Assembly (NCBI RefSeq): GCF_026168105.1
Contig: NZ_LBMW01000059.1
Coordinates: forward strand, 1 to 39,494
Direction: 5' to 3'
Length of the DNA stretch: 39,494 nt
Origin: Streptomyces hygroscopicus
GTDB lineage: Bacteria > Actinomycetota > Actinomycetes > Streptomycetales > Streptomycetaceae
A model generated the notes under the pieces. It saw only the letters and a list, made by a program, of their open reading frames with translations, did no database searches and was not told the DNA's origin. The first letter of the stretch is position 1; each line of letters begins with the position of its first letter. Position numbers and translations under genes: made by a program. Below, one piece after another: positions 7,948 to 16,218 of this stretch.

Positions 7948-9177
7948 CTACTTGTTCTCCTGGCTCTCGATGCCCAGCCCCGGCAGGAGGCCGGGAAGCA
8001 GCGGCGGCAGCGTCACCTGCGGCTCGGACGACGGGCTCTTGCTCGTCGACGGCGAACTGCCTGCGGTGTCCTTCGGCGGGTCCAGCAGGCTTCCGGTGCT
8101 GCCGCCGAGCAGACCGTCGCCGCCGCTCTTGGACGCCGACGGCTGGGGCGTGCCGCTGCCACCGGGGCTGCCGGTGGCCGAGCCGCCGGTGGCGCTGGGT
8201 GCGGTGGAGCCCGGGCCGGAGGGTGCCGTGGAGCCCGGACCGGAGCTCCGGCGGGTGCCGGAGCCCCCCTGGGACGGGGGCTGCGGCAGCAGCGACTGCA
8301 GCGGGGCCACCTCCTGGTCTATGGCGTCGAAGACCGACGAGACTCGCCGGCTGACGTCTCCCAGCTGCACGGGCAGCCGGTCGCGCAGGGCGCCCCAGGC
8401 CTCGCGGTGGGACCGGGAGAAGGCGGAGAGTGCCTGGATGGGGGCGAGCGAGCCGTCCCGCTCGTACGCCTCGTGCAGCAGGCGGTGGCCTTCGGCGGCG
8501 TCGTGCTGCACGCCGGAGAGGGTGCGTCGGATCTCGCCGAGGGACTCGTGGTCGAGGTGGCCGCTGCGGCCGCGCTCCATCAGGCGCCGGGCCTCGCTGA
8601 GGCGGGTCGACGCCTGGTCGAGGTAGAGCTGCCCGCGGTCGGTTTCGCCGTCGGCCATGCCGAGCCTGACGTCCTCGAGGCCGCGCTTGAGGCCGTAGAG
8701 CGAGTCACCGGGCAGGGCGTCGGAACTGGCAGCGGCCACTCCGCCGAAGGAGGCCGCGGCCACGCCTACGCTGAGCCCCCCGGCCGCGAGGCCTTTGGTG
8801 AGCCGTGAACGCGGTCGCAACTTCCCCAGCTGGCTCGCCCGGTGAGCACCCCGGCCCCGAGGGGACCGCTGCTCGGGCACCGAAGGGTCCGCCGCCTCGC
8901 CCCCCGCGGCCGTGCCCTCCTGCAGCATGGCCTCCATCGCGGCCACCAGCCGCGCGCGCTGGACGACCTTGACCTCGGGGTCGAGCGCCGGCTTGGGCAG
9001 CTCACCCAGACCGGTCGCGAGGGCCAACAGGCGGGCTTGCTCGGTCCGTTCCGCAGCAGCCGGGGCCGGGGCCGGCCCCGGCTGCTGCTCGGCCGCCGTG
9101 CCCCGGTCGTAGGACTGCTCCTCCAGGGCCTGGGCGAAGGCGTTCGCCCGCCGGTGCGCCGATACGTTCGCGATCAC
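7948..9177 (-). CDS. rsbN: Anti-sigma factor RsbN (DUF5667 domain)
   Basis: About 409 residues. RsbN is the membrane-bound anti-sigma factor of BldN, encoded just downstream of bldN in Streptomyces. Residues 1-125 are cytoplasmic, beginning IANVSAHRRANAFAQALEE, and contain the short sigma-binding region. A single hydrophobic helix spans about residues 128-150, followed by an extracytoplasmic DUF5667 domain (DALPGDSLYGLKRGLEDV onward). A Gly/Ser/Pro/Thr-rich tail from about residue 285 is low complexity. I place the start at GTG 9177 because AGGAGGT lies 7 bases before it; the GTG at 9186 overlaps that ribosome site. A sigma-BldN-like promoter precedes it, implying negative feedback on BldN. 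Confidence 0.9.
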   Translation of the reverse strand: MIANVSAHRRANAFAQALEEQSYDRGTAAEQQPGPAPAPAAAERTEQARLLALATGLGELPKPALDPEVKVVQRARLVAAMEAMLQEGTAAGGEAADPSVPEQRSPRGRGAHRASQLGKLRPRSRLTKGLAAGGLSVGVAAASFGGVAAASSDALPGDSLYGLKRGLEDVRLGMADGETDRGQLYLDQASTRLSEARRLMERGRSGHLDHESLGEIRRTLSGVQHDAAEGHRLLHEAYERDGSLAPIQALSAFSRSHREAWGALRDRLPVQLGDVSRRVSSVFDAIDQEVAPLQSLLPQPPSQGGSGTRRSSGPGSTAPSGPGSTAPSATGGSATGSPGGSGTPQPSASKSGGDGLLGGSTGSLLDPPKDTAGSSPSTSKSPSSEPQVTLPPLLPGLLPGLGIESQENK

Positions 9178-9307
9178 TGGCGGCACCTCCTCTCGTCATC
9201 ACGGTCGACTCCCCAGGGGGTCCTGAGGGTTGCACACCCTCGCCGCGCCCACACGATCGGGTGATCGCTGACGGGCGGGGGGTGACCACAGGGAGCCTGT
9301 ATCCCGC

Positions 9308-9336
9308 ACAACGAGCGGCTCGGCACTTGGGTTACG
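9308..9336 (-). promoter_or_regulatory. Candidate sigma-BldN-dependent promoter of rsbN
   Basis: On the minus strand CGTAAC (9336-9331) is followed, after 17 bases, by CGTTGT (9313-9308). These closely resemble the -35 CGTAAC and -10 CGTTGA that I recall for BldN targets such as bldM. A start near 9301 gives an rsbN leader of about 124 bases. The assignment rests on motif recall; no transcript data are available here. Confidence 0.6.
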
Positions 9337-9525
9337 GACGACGGATGAGCGGACCGTGAACTCAACGAGCTTATACGGACAGTGAGTTGAAGGTCGCCGA
9401 CCGTACGCGACGCGGGTTCGGCGGAGGCGGGTCGCGGTGCGCCTCGACGGGGGCGAGGGGGCGGCTCGAAGCGGGCGCGCGGGGACCTACGGGGCTTGCG
9501 GAGGCGGCATGCGGGGTCCCTGGGC

Positions 9526-10296
9526 TCAGCGGGCGTCTTCCGGCAGGAGCCGGGCGAGGGTGCGCACGGCCCGGTACTGAAGCGTCTTGATCGCGCCCTC
9601 GTTCTTGCCCATCACACGGGCGGTCTCGGCGACGGAGAGGCCCTGGAGGAAGCGGAGCGTCACGCACTCCTGCTGCTGCGGGTTGAGGCGCCGCACGGCG
9701 TCGAGCAGCGCGGCGTTGGAGAGGGACTCGAGGACGGAGTCCTCCGGAGACCGCTCGACCTCGTTGGCGTCGAGCATCTCCCCGGTGGTGACCTCGAGCC
9801 GGAAACGGCTCGACTTGAAGTGGTCGGCGACCAGGTTGCGGGCGATGGTGACGAGCCAGGCGCCGAAGTCCCGCCCCTGCCAGGTGAAGGTGCCGATCCG
9901 GCGCAGGGCGCGCAGAAAGGTCTCACTGGTGAGGTCCTCGGCGGTCGCCCTGCCTCCCACCCGGTAGTAGATGTAGCGATAGACGGTGTCGCTGTACTGG
10001 TCGTACAGGCGCCCGAAGGCGTCGGCCTCGCCGGCCTGGGCGCGCTCCACGAGGTCCATCATGCGGGCGCTGTCACTGTCCGCAGCCGGGCGGCGTGCGG
10101 TGGTGGAGGCCGAGCGGCCCCGTCTGCCGCCGACCGCGGCGCTGCCGTCCGCCAGTGCGTAGCACGGGCCTACGGGGGCGGCGGTGGCGAAGGCGGGGAC
10201 GGCGTACGCGGTGGGGACGAAGCCGCGCAACAGGTCGTGGACCGTCGCGCGCAGCGTAGCCAGGCCCGAGGCGTCAACCCCGACGTGTGGGTACAC
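9526..10296 (-). CDS. bldN: Developmental ECF-type RNA polymerase sigma factor BldN
   Basis: 256 residues. BldN drives aerial-hypha genes (chaplins, rodlins, bldM). Residues 1-80 form the long N-terminal extension characteristic of the pro-sigma form, which in S. coelicolor is removed by proteolysis. Region 2 spans about residues 83-160 (LVERAQAGEADAFGRLYDQY, DLTSETFLRALRRI, FGAWLVTIARNLVADHF) and region 4 about 193-250 (LDAVRRLNPQQQECVTLRF, GLSVAETARVMGKNEGAIKTLQYRA). The start is GTG 10296 with GGGAG about 5 bases before it. It precedes rsbN by about 350 bases on the same strand. The upstream non-coding region is long, as expected of a heavily regulated developmental gene. Confidence 0.96.
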   Translation of the reverse strand: MYPHVGVDASGLATLRATVHDLLRGFVPTAYAVPAFATAAPVGPCYALADGSAAVGGRRGRSASTTARRPAADSDSARMMDLVERAQAGEADAFGRLYDQYSDTVYRYIYYRVGGRATAEDLTSETFLRALRRIGTFTWQGRDFGAWLVTIARNLVADHFKSSRFRLEVTTGEMLDANEVERSPEDSVLESLSNAALLDAVRRLNPQQQECVTLRFLQGLSVAETARVMGKNEGAIKTLQYRAVRTLARLLPEDAR

Positions 10297-10967
10297 GGGA
10301 CTCCCAGAGGCAGAGCTTCCATCACGTGCAGTGCGGAACCGTTCACCCGTCGTAGCGAGGGAGAGGTACCGGTTTGCGTCTGAGGAGAATAACGCTTAGT
10401 ACAGGCAGCGCTACACCCAGTTGCTCAAATCGTCGATTACGTCGCTTCCGTAACCGATTGACGCCCGCTCAAGTGCCGCACAGTGACCGGTTGTTGATCG
10501 AACGAGTCCGAATTCCGTCTGGGAACGGGGCGTGTTGTGGCCGGGTGCGTATTTGGGGAGTGGCGGTGGTGCCGCCGGGGTAGACCAGCGGGAATGCGGT
10601 GGCGGAAGGCGCTGCGCGAGACGAGCTCGGCGCAGCACGGCCCCCGGGGATTCAACGATCGTGTGCCGTGGGCGTGGCGGGTCGTTTCCTGTCAGTGCCG
10701 GTGACGGTGTCGAAGGCGCCCGGGCCGGGCCGCGCCACGCCCGCGGACCAGTTGTCCGTCACTCTCGGTGACTTTCGGCCGGTGCGGCGGGCGGCTGCCG
10801 GCGACCGCCGGGGACCGCGGCCCGACGTGTCCGGTGATTCCGCCGTGCCCGTCGTCCTGCCACGGCCGGGTGTTCGATGACGGCGCGGCCCGCCGGACGG
10901 GCGGCGGACGGCGGGCCTGCCGGCGGCAGGTGCGGGTGAGTGCGCGGTATGTGTGCGGCGGGCCGCG
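10297..10967. other. 670-bp non-coding region upstream of bldN
   Basis: No ORF here looks coding; the 93-codon + strand frame is Arg/Pro/Gly-rich shadow. The portion nearest bldN (about 10370-10510) is noticeably less GC-rich and should hold the bldN promoter and regulator sites. Literature on Streptomyces places bldN under BldD repression and dependence on bldG and adpA, but I could not identify a convincing BldD box by eye. The part beyond 10600 may be the 3' region of the HAD gene transcript, which reads toward bldN on the same strand. Confidence 0.6.
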
Positions 10968-11909
10968 TCAGCGCCGGCGACGGTGCAGTGCGATGGCCGC
11001 TGCCGTGCCGCCGGCCACCGCGCCCACTCCGGCTGCCGCCGGCAGGCCCACCTTCGCCGCCTTGCGGGCCGTGCGGTAGTCGCGCAGGCGCCAGTCGTAG
11101 GTGCGGGCGTGCTTGCGGAGCTTGGCGTCGGGGTTGATCGCGTACGGGTGGCCCACCAGCGACAGCATCGGGATGTCGTTGTGGGAGTCGCTGTAGGCCG
11201 CGCAGCGGGACAGGTCCAGCCCCTCAGCCATCGCCAGCGCCCGCACCGCCTCCGCCTTCGCGGGGCCGTGCAGCGGTTCGCCCACCAGCTTGCCCGTGTA
11301 CACGCCGTCCATCGACTCCGCCACCGTGCCCAGAGCCCCCGTGAGCCCCAGACGGCGGGCGATCACTGTGGCGATCTCCACCGGTGCGGCCGTGACCAGC
11401 CACACCTTCTGGCCTGCGTCCAGGTGCGCCTGCGCCAGCGCCCGCGTGCCCGGCCAGATCCGCTCGGCCATGTACTCGTCGTAGATCTCCTCGCCGATCG
11501 ACATCAGCTCGGAGACCCGGTGGCCCTTCACGATCGACAGCGCCGAGTCCCGCGCGTCCTGCATGTGCTCGGGGTCCTCCACCCCGGCCAGCCGGAACCA
11601 CGCCTGCTGCCAGGCGAACTTCGCCAGATCGCGCGTCTCGAAGAATTTCCGCTTGTACAGGCCCCGGCCGAAGTGGAACAGCGCGGCGCCCTGCATCACG
11701 GTGTTGTCCAGGTCGAAGAACGCCGCGGCCTTGTCGTCGCCGAGCACCGGGAACTGTGGTTCCCGTTCGGCGACGGCCTGAACGGTGGCCTCCTGCGAGG
11801 CGGCGTCCTGCGAGGACTTGCGCGCTGCCTCGGCCGAGGCCTCGCCTGCCAACACGCTCCGCGCAGTGGCGGAACGCCTTCGGGGAGTGAGCCATCCTAG
11901 AGCGGCCAT
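10968..11909 (-). CDS. HAD-IB family (SerB-like) phosphatase
   Basis: 313 residues. The catalytic motif I is FFDLDNTVMQG (Asp66 nucleophile, Asp68). Motif II is WLVTAAPVEIA, and the acidic motif YSDSHNDIPML provides the metal ligands. The helical cap between motifs I and II (GLYKRKFFETRDLAKFAWQQ and following) is that of subfamily IB, which holds phosphoserine phosphatases and related lipid-phosphate or choline-phosphate enzymes. Residues 1-58 are a poorly conserved extension. The C-terminus ends in a short hydrophobic, Gly/Ala-rich helix followed by HRRRR, so it may touch the membrane. The substrate is not certain. It is divergent from the glutaredoxin gene and reads toward bldN. Confidence 0.88.
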   Translation of the reverse strand: MAALGWLTPRRRSATARSVLAGEASAEAARKSSQDAASQEATVQAVAEREPQFPVLGDDKAAAFFDLDNTVMQGAALFHFGRGLYKRKFFETRDLAKFAWQQAWFRLAGVEDPEHMQDARDSALSIVKGHRVSELMSIGEEIYDEYMAERIWPGTRALAQAHLDAGQKVWLVTAAPVEIATVIARRLGLTGALGTVAESMDGVYTGKLVGEPLHGPAKAEAVRALAMAEGLDLSRCAAYSDSHNDIPMLSLVGHPYAINPDAKLRKHARTYDWRLRDYRTARKAAKVGLPAAAGVGAVAGGTAAAIALHRRRR

Positions 11910-12081
11910 GTCGTGAGCATAGCCAGTCCGTTCGGCGGCGCCGGAGTCGAGAGGTTCGGAGGGTGTGAACTCTCCGTGGCGGTGTCGTTAAAGAAGTCAT
12001 GCCGTCGGCGTGGCGGCGTGGCATCGGCCGGGGTCGCCGGGTGGCGTCGTCCGGCTCCCTCTCCCGCCCAACGGGGCGAGA

Positions 12082-12357
12082 ATGGCCGACATGAGTCCCA
12101 TCTTTCGGCGCAAGGCACCCCAGGACCGGCTCGTCACGCTCATCCGCAAGCCGGGGTGCCATCTGTGTGATGACGCACAGATCGTCATCGAGAAGGTCTG
12201 CGGTGAGCTCGGCGTCGCCTGGGAGCGGAAGGACATCACCCAGGACGAGGAGCTCAACCGCCGGTACTGGGAGCAGATCCCGGTGGTGCTGGTGGACGGC
12301 GCGCAGCACACGTTCTGGCGCGTCGACGAGGAGCGCCTGCGCAAGGCCCTCACTTAG
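12082..12357 (+). CDS. Glutaredoxin family protein
   Basis: About 91 residues. A thioredoxin-fold protein with the redox motif CHLC in LIRKPGCHLCDDAQ, the cis-Pro in WEQIPVVLVDG and the C-terminal FWRVDEERLRKAL. It matches the DUF836/glutaredoxin-like group that is common in actinobacteria, which use mycothiol rather than glutathione, so its reducing partner is unknown. ATG 12082 (MADMSPIF) follows GGGGCGAG closely; ATG 12091 (MSPIF) is an equally possible start. It sits directly before rex, a pairing that links two redox-related genes, but the rex promoter lies between them. Confidence 0.88.
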   Translation: MADMSPIFRRKAPQDRLVTLIRKPGCHLCDDAQIVIEKVCGELGVAWERKDITQDEELNRRYWEQIPVVLVDGAQHTFWRVDEERLRKALT

Positions 12358-12596
12358 ACTCCCGTGCCCTCGCCGAGACCTGACCGGGACCCGTCCGGAA
12401 CTGACTGAGTAGTCCAAGTGGTCCGGAAGGTCGCTTAGGATCGACGGCGATTGGTCTCGGGGGCGTGGATCGTTGAGGAGAGTGTGCGGTTTTGCCCCCA
12501 GAAGAAAAGGAACGAGGGTGCTCGCGCGCCGGTTCCATACCCACGCGCCGGGGGCGCGTGACTCCGGTCACGTTGGTCGGGCAAAACGGACACCAT

Positions 12597-12618
12597 CTTT
12601 GTGCACGCGTTCACAAAG
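12597..12618. promoter_or_regulatory. Rex operator (ROP) overlapping the rex-hemACD promoter
   Basis: A 22-bp palindrome with a single mismatched pair, core TTGTGCACGCGTTCACAA at 12599-12616. It matches the known Rex box (TTGTGAANNNNTTCACAA type). Its left half supplies TTGTGC as a -35 hexamer (12599-12604), 17 bases before the -10 candidate TAGCCT (12622-12627). Rex bound here would block polymerase. NADH releases Rex, so the operon should be induced when oxygen is scarce. Confidence 0.92.
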
Positions 12619-12692
12619 ACATAGCCTGCATTCGACGGGGCGGTCTGGGGACGTGTGACCGCCTGCAGCCCCGCTCTACCCGCAGGAGCACC

Positions 12693-13460
12693 GTGGCAAC
12701 TGGCCGAACTCACCGACCGGCGACCCGCAGCCGAGGGATTCCCGAGGCCACCGTCGCCAGGCTTCCGCTGTACCTCCGCGCGCTGACCGCACTGTCGGAG
12801 CGTTCGGTGCCCACGGTCTCCTCCGAGGAGCTGGCCGCCGCCGCGGGGGTCAACTCCGCGAAGCTGCGCAAGGACTTCTCCTACCTCGGCTCCTACGGGA
12901 CCCGGGGTGTGGGCTACGACGTCGAGTATCTCGTGTACCAGATCTCCCGTGAGCTGGGCCTGACGCAGGACTGGCCGGTTGTGATCGTCGGTATCGGTAA
13001 CCTCGGCGCGGCGCTGGCCAATTACGGAGGGTTCGCGTCCCGCGGCTTCCGGGTCGCCGCGCTCATCGACGCCGACCCGGCGATGGCCGGGAAGCCCGTC
13101 GCGGGCATTCCCGTCCAGCACACGGACGACCTGGAAAAGATCATCAAGGACAACGGTGTCTCCATCGGCGTCATCGCCACCCCGGCCGGCGCCGCCCAGC
13201 AGGTCTGCGACCGGCTCGTGGCCGCGGGCGTGACGTCCATCCTGAACTTCGCGCCGACCGTGCTCTCCGTCCCGGATGGCGTCGACGTGCGCAAGGTCGA
13301 CCTCTCCATCGAGCTGCAGATCCTCGCCTTCCACGAGCAGCGCAAGGCCGGCGAGGAAGCCATGGAGACCATGCCCGACGGGCTGCCGTCCGCCGCAACG
13401 ACCCAGGAGTCCGCCGACAAGGGACCCGACGGGGACGTTCCCGCCGTGATGCCGGCATGA
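12693..13460 (+). CDS. rex: Redox-sensing transcriptional repressor Rex
   Basis: 255 residues. Rex senses the NADH/NAD+ ratio and represses respiratory and haem genes when NAD+ is high. The N-terminal winged helix spans about residues 18-85 (LPLYLRALTAL, VSSEELAAAAGVNSAKLRKDFSYLGSYGTRGVGY). The Rossmann domain follows with VVIVGIGNLGAALANYGGF (GIGNLG at 100-105) and a C-terminal domain-swapped helix near LSIELQILAFHEQ. The acidic tail after residue 225 is variable. The GTG at 12693 has AGGAG 5 bases before it. The stop overlaps the hemA start as ATGA, so the two are translationally coupled. The operator 80 bases upstream implies autoregulation. Confidence 0.97.
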   Translation: MATGRTHRPATRSRGIPEATVARLPLYLRALTALSERSVPTVSSEELAAAAGVNSAKLRKDFSYLGSYGTRGVGYDVEYLVYQISRELGLTQDWPVVIVGIGNLGAALANYGGFASRGFRVAALIDADPAMAGKPVAGIPVQHTDDLEKIIKDNGVSIGVIATPAGAAQQVCDRLVAAGVTSILNFAPTVLSVPDGVDVRKVDLSIELQILAFHEQRKAGEEAMETMPDGLPSAATTQESADKGPDGDVPAVMPA

Positions 13461-15250
13461 GTCTCCTCGTCGTCGGGCTGAGCCACCGCAGCGCTCCGGT
13501 CAGCGTCCTGGAGCGTGCCGCGCTGACCGCGGACGCCCAGGTCAAACTGGTCCAGGACACGGTCGCCGCCGAGCCGGCCGACGAGGCCGCGGTGCTCGCC
13601 ACCTGCAACCGCATCGAGCTGTACGCCGACGTGGACAAGTTCCACGCGGGCGTCGCCGAGCTGTCGACGCTGCTCGCCCGGCACAGCGGGGTCGGACTGG
13701 ACGAGCTCACCCCCTACCTGTACGTGCACTACGAGGACCGGGCCGTCCACCACCTGTTCTCGGTGGCCTGCGGTCTGGACTCGATGGTCGTCGGCGAGGG
13801 CCAGATCCTCGGCCAGATCAAGGACTCCCTGGCTGCCGCTCAGGAACTGCACACCGCCGGACGGCTGCTGAACGACCTGTTCCAGCAGGCGCTGAGGGTC
13901 GGCAAGCGCGCCCACTCCGAGACGGGCATCGACCGCGCCGGGCAGTCGCTGGTGACCTTCGGCCTGGAACAGCTGTCGTCCGGTGCGCCGGTCGAGATCT
14001 GGGCCCAGGGCAAGCGTGCTCTCGTGATCGGCGCCGGCTCCATGTCGTCGCTGGCCGCCGCGACTCTCGCGCGCGCCGGGGTCGCCGAGATCGTGATCGC
14101 CAACCGCACGCTGGAGCGCGCCCGGCGCCTCGCGCAGATCCTCACGGAAGGCGACGACACGGACGTACGGGCCCGCGCGGTGCCGATGGAAGCGCTGCGG
14201 GACGAGCTGACACGTGCCGACGTCGCCATCTCCTGCACGGGCGCGACCGGCCTGGTCCTCACGGTCGAGGCGGTCGCCGAGGCGCTCGAGGGGCGCGTGG
14301 ACGCAGTGGTCACCCCGATGACGCCCGCCCCGGGCGCCGGGTCCGCCCCGGTTCCCGCCTCGCGCACCGACTCGCCCGCGGACGCCCCGGCCGCCGTACA
14401 CGAGGAACTTCCGCCCGTCGGCCTCGGCACCGAGGAATCCTGCCCGCTCGACCTGTTGTCGGTGCAGGGCACGGCCGGCTTCTCGGTGCTGGGCGAGGCG
14501 GCCGTCGCCGGAATGGCGGCCGCCGAGCTGGAGCAGCACGCGGCATGGGTGGACAAGGGCTCCGAGGAGCGCAGCGGCCGTCCCGCCGGTGCCGGCGCTG
14601 TCGTCCTCGCCCCCGAGGCGGAGGCCGAATTGATCAACGCGCTCGTGGCGACCGTCGCCACGGTCGGCCGGGTCCCCGAGCGCCGCCGCCCCGAACCCGT
14701 CGCGGAGCCCGCCCGCCCCACGCCCGTGCTGTCGCTGCTCGACCTGGCGATGCCCCGGGACGTCGACGCGGCCGTGCACCGGCTGCTCGGGGTACGGCTG
14801 GTCGACATCGAGTCGCTGGCCGAGGCGTCCGCCGACGCCCCCATGGCCGCCGACGTCGACCAGGTGCGGCAGATCGTCTCCGACGAGGTCACCGCGTTCG
14901 GCGCCGCCCTGCGCGCGGCGCACATCACGCCGACCGTCGTCGCGCTGCGCTCGATGGCCGCCGACGTGGTGGCGATGGAGATCGCGCGTCTGGAGGGGCG
15001 GTTGCCGGCCCTTGACGACAAGCACCGGGCCGAGATCACGCAGACCGTGCGGCGCGTCGTCGACAAGCTGCTGCACGCGCCGACCGTACGGGTCAAGCAG
15101 CTGGCCGCCGAGCCCGGCGGCGCCGGATACGCGGACGCGCTGCGCACCCTGTTCGACCTCGACCCCGAGACGGTCGCCGCCGTCTCCCGGGCCGAGGACA
15201 CCCAGAGCACCGAGAACACCGAGAACGGCAAGAACCGAGGGCGAGCATGA
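13457..15250 (+). CDS. hemA: Glutamyl-tRNA reductase
   Basis: 597 residues. It catalyses the NADPH-dependent reduction of glutamyl-tRNA(Glu) to glutamate-1-semialdehyde, the first committed step of the C5 tetrapyrrole route. Conserved segments: GLSHRSAPV, the catalytic Cys50 in ATCNRIE, VGEGQILGQIK, and the NADPH fold ALVIGAGSMSSLAAATL. The protein is longer than the typical 420-450 residues because about 130 residues (roughly 290-420, Pro/Ala-rich, then LLSVQGTAGFSVLGEAAVAGM) are inserted between SCTGATGLVL and LLDLAMPRDVD in the NADPH-binding domain. Longer forms are usual in Streptomyces. It overlaps rex and hemC by 4 bases each. Confidence 0.97.
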   Translation: MSLLVVGLSHRSAPVSVLERAALTADAQVKLVQDTVAAEPADEAAVLATCNRIELYADVDKFHAGVAELSTLLARHSGVGLDELTPYLYVHYEDRAVHHLFSVACGLDSMVVGEGQILGQIKDSLAAAQELHTAGRLLNDLFQQALRVGKRAHSETGIDRAGQSLVTFGLEQLSSGAPVEIWAQGKRALVIGAGSMSSLAAATLARAGVAEIVIANRTLERARRLAQILTEGDDTDVRARAVPMEALRDELTRADVAISCTGATGLVLTVEAVAEALEGRVDAVVTPMTPAPGAGSAPVPASRTDSPADAPAAVHEELPPVGLGTEESCPLDLLSVQGTAGFSVLGEAAVAGMAAAELEQHAAWVDKGSEERSGRPAGAGAVVLAPEAEAELINALVATVATVGRVPERRRPEPVAEPARPTPVLSLLDLAMPRDVDAAVHRLLGVRLVDIESLAEASADAPMAADVDQVRQIVSDEVTAFGAALRAAHITPTVVALRSMAADVVAMEIARLEGRLPALDDKHRAEITQTVRRVVDKLLHAPTVRVKQLAAEPGGAGYADALRTLFDLDPETVAAVSRAEDTQSTENTENGKNRGRA

Positions 15251-16218
15251 GTGAGCCACGTCAACAAGGGGCGCTGAGGCTCGGGACCAGGCGCAGCAAG
15301 CTGGCCATGGCCCAGTCCGGGCAGGTCGCGGAAGCCGTGAGCCGGGTGACCGGACGGCCCGTGGAGCTCGTGGAGATCACGACGTACGGCGACACCTCCC
15401 GTGAGCACCTGGCCCAGATCGGCGGCACCGGTGTCTTCGTGACGGCCCTGCGCGACGCGCTGCTGAGCGGCGAGGTCGACTTCGCGGTGCACTCCCTGAA
15501 GGACCTGCCGACCACGCAGCCGGAGAACCTGGTGCTGGCCGCCGTACCCGTACGCGAGGACCCGCGGGACGTGATCGTCGCGCGTGACGCCCTGAAGTTC
15601 ACCGACCTGCCCCGCGGGGCCCGCATAGGCACCGGTTCGCCGCGCCGCATGGCGCAGCTGAACGCGTACGCGCGCAGCCACGGCCTCGGCATCGAGACCG
15701 TCCCGATCCGCGGCAACGTCGACACCCGCATCGGATACGTCCGCGGCGGCGAGCTGGACGCCGTGGTCCTCGCCGCGGCGGGCCTCAACCGCATCGGCCG
15801 GATCGACGAGGTGACCGAGTTCCTGTCGGTCGACACGGTTCTGCCCGCCCCCGGCCAGGGGGCACTCGCGATCGAGTGTGCCGCGGACAACGCGGAACTG
15901 ATCGCCGCGCTCGGTGAGCTCGACGACCCGTTCACGCGGGTCGCCGTGACCGCCGAGCGGTCCCTGCTCGCCGCCCTGGAGGCCGGTTGCAGCGCTCCCG
16001 TGGGCGCGCTGGCCGACCTGTTGGCCGACGGGCAGGTTGTCAAGGAAATGCGCCTGCGCGGTGTCGTCGGGACCCCCGACGGCCGGACGCTGGTGCAGCT
16101 GTCCACCACCGGTCCCGTGCCCGAGACGCACGACCAGGCAATGGCGCTCGGTCGCGAACTCGCCGCCGAGATGCTTGCCAAGGGCGCGGCCGGTCTGATG
16201 GGGGAGCGAGCACATTGA
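15247..16218 (+). CDS. hemC: Hydroxymethylbilane synthase (porphobilinogen deaminase)
   Basis: 323 residues. It polymerises four porphobilinogen units to hydroxymethylbilane. LRLGTRRSKLAMAQ opens domain 1, and HSLKDLPT carries the catalytic Asp86. The substrate-binding arginines lie in IGTGSPRR and PIRGNVDTR. Cys248 in EAGCSAPVG is the attachment point of the dipyrromethane cofactor. The length is normal for the family. ATG 15247 overlaps the hemA stop (ATGA), and its TGA stop overlaps the TTG start of hemD, so stoichiometric coupled translation is likely. Confidence 0.97.
   Translation: MSEPRQQGALRLGTRRSKLAMAQSGQVAEAVSRVTGRPVELVEITTYGDTSREHLAQIGGTGVFVTALRDALLSGEVDFAVHSLKDLPTTQPENLVLAAVPVREDPRDVIVARDALKFTDLPRGARIGTGSPRRMAQLNAYARSHGLGIETVPIRGNVDTRIGYVRGGELDAVVLAAAGLNRIGRIDEVTEFLSVDTVLPAPGQGALAIECAADNAELIAALGELDDPFTRVAVTAERSLLAALEAGCSAPVGALADLLADGQVVKEMRLRGVVGTPDGRTLVQLSTTGPVPETHDQAMALGRELAAEMLAKGAAGLMGERAH

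Noticed and set aside
10431..10455. Short inverted repeat GATTAC...GTAACC upstream of bldN as a BldD box
   Set aside because: The half-sites are 9 bases apart, wider than I recall for BldD sites, and are too short to call.
12492..12692. An N-terminal extension of rex from an earlier in-frame start
   Set aside because: It would run through the promoter and Rex operator; the GTG at 12693 has a good AGGAG site and gives the family length.
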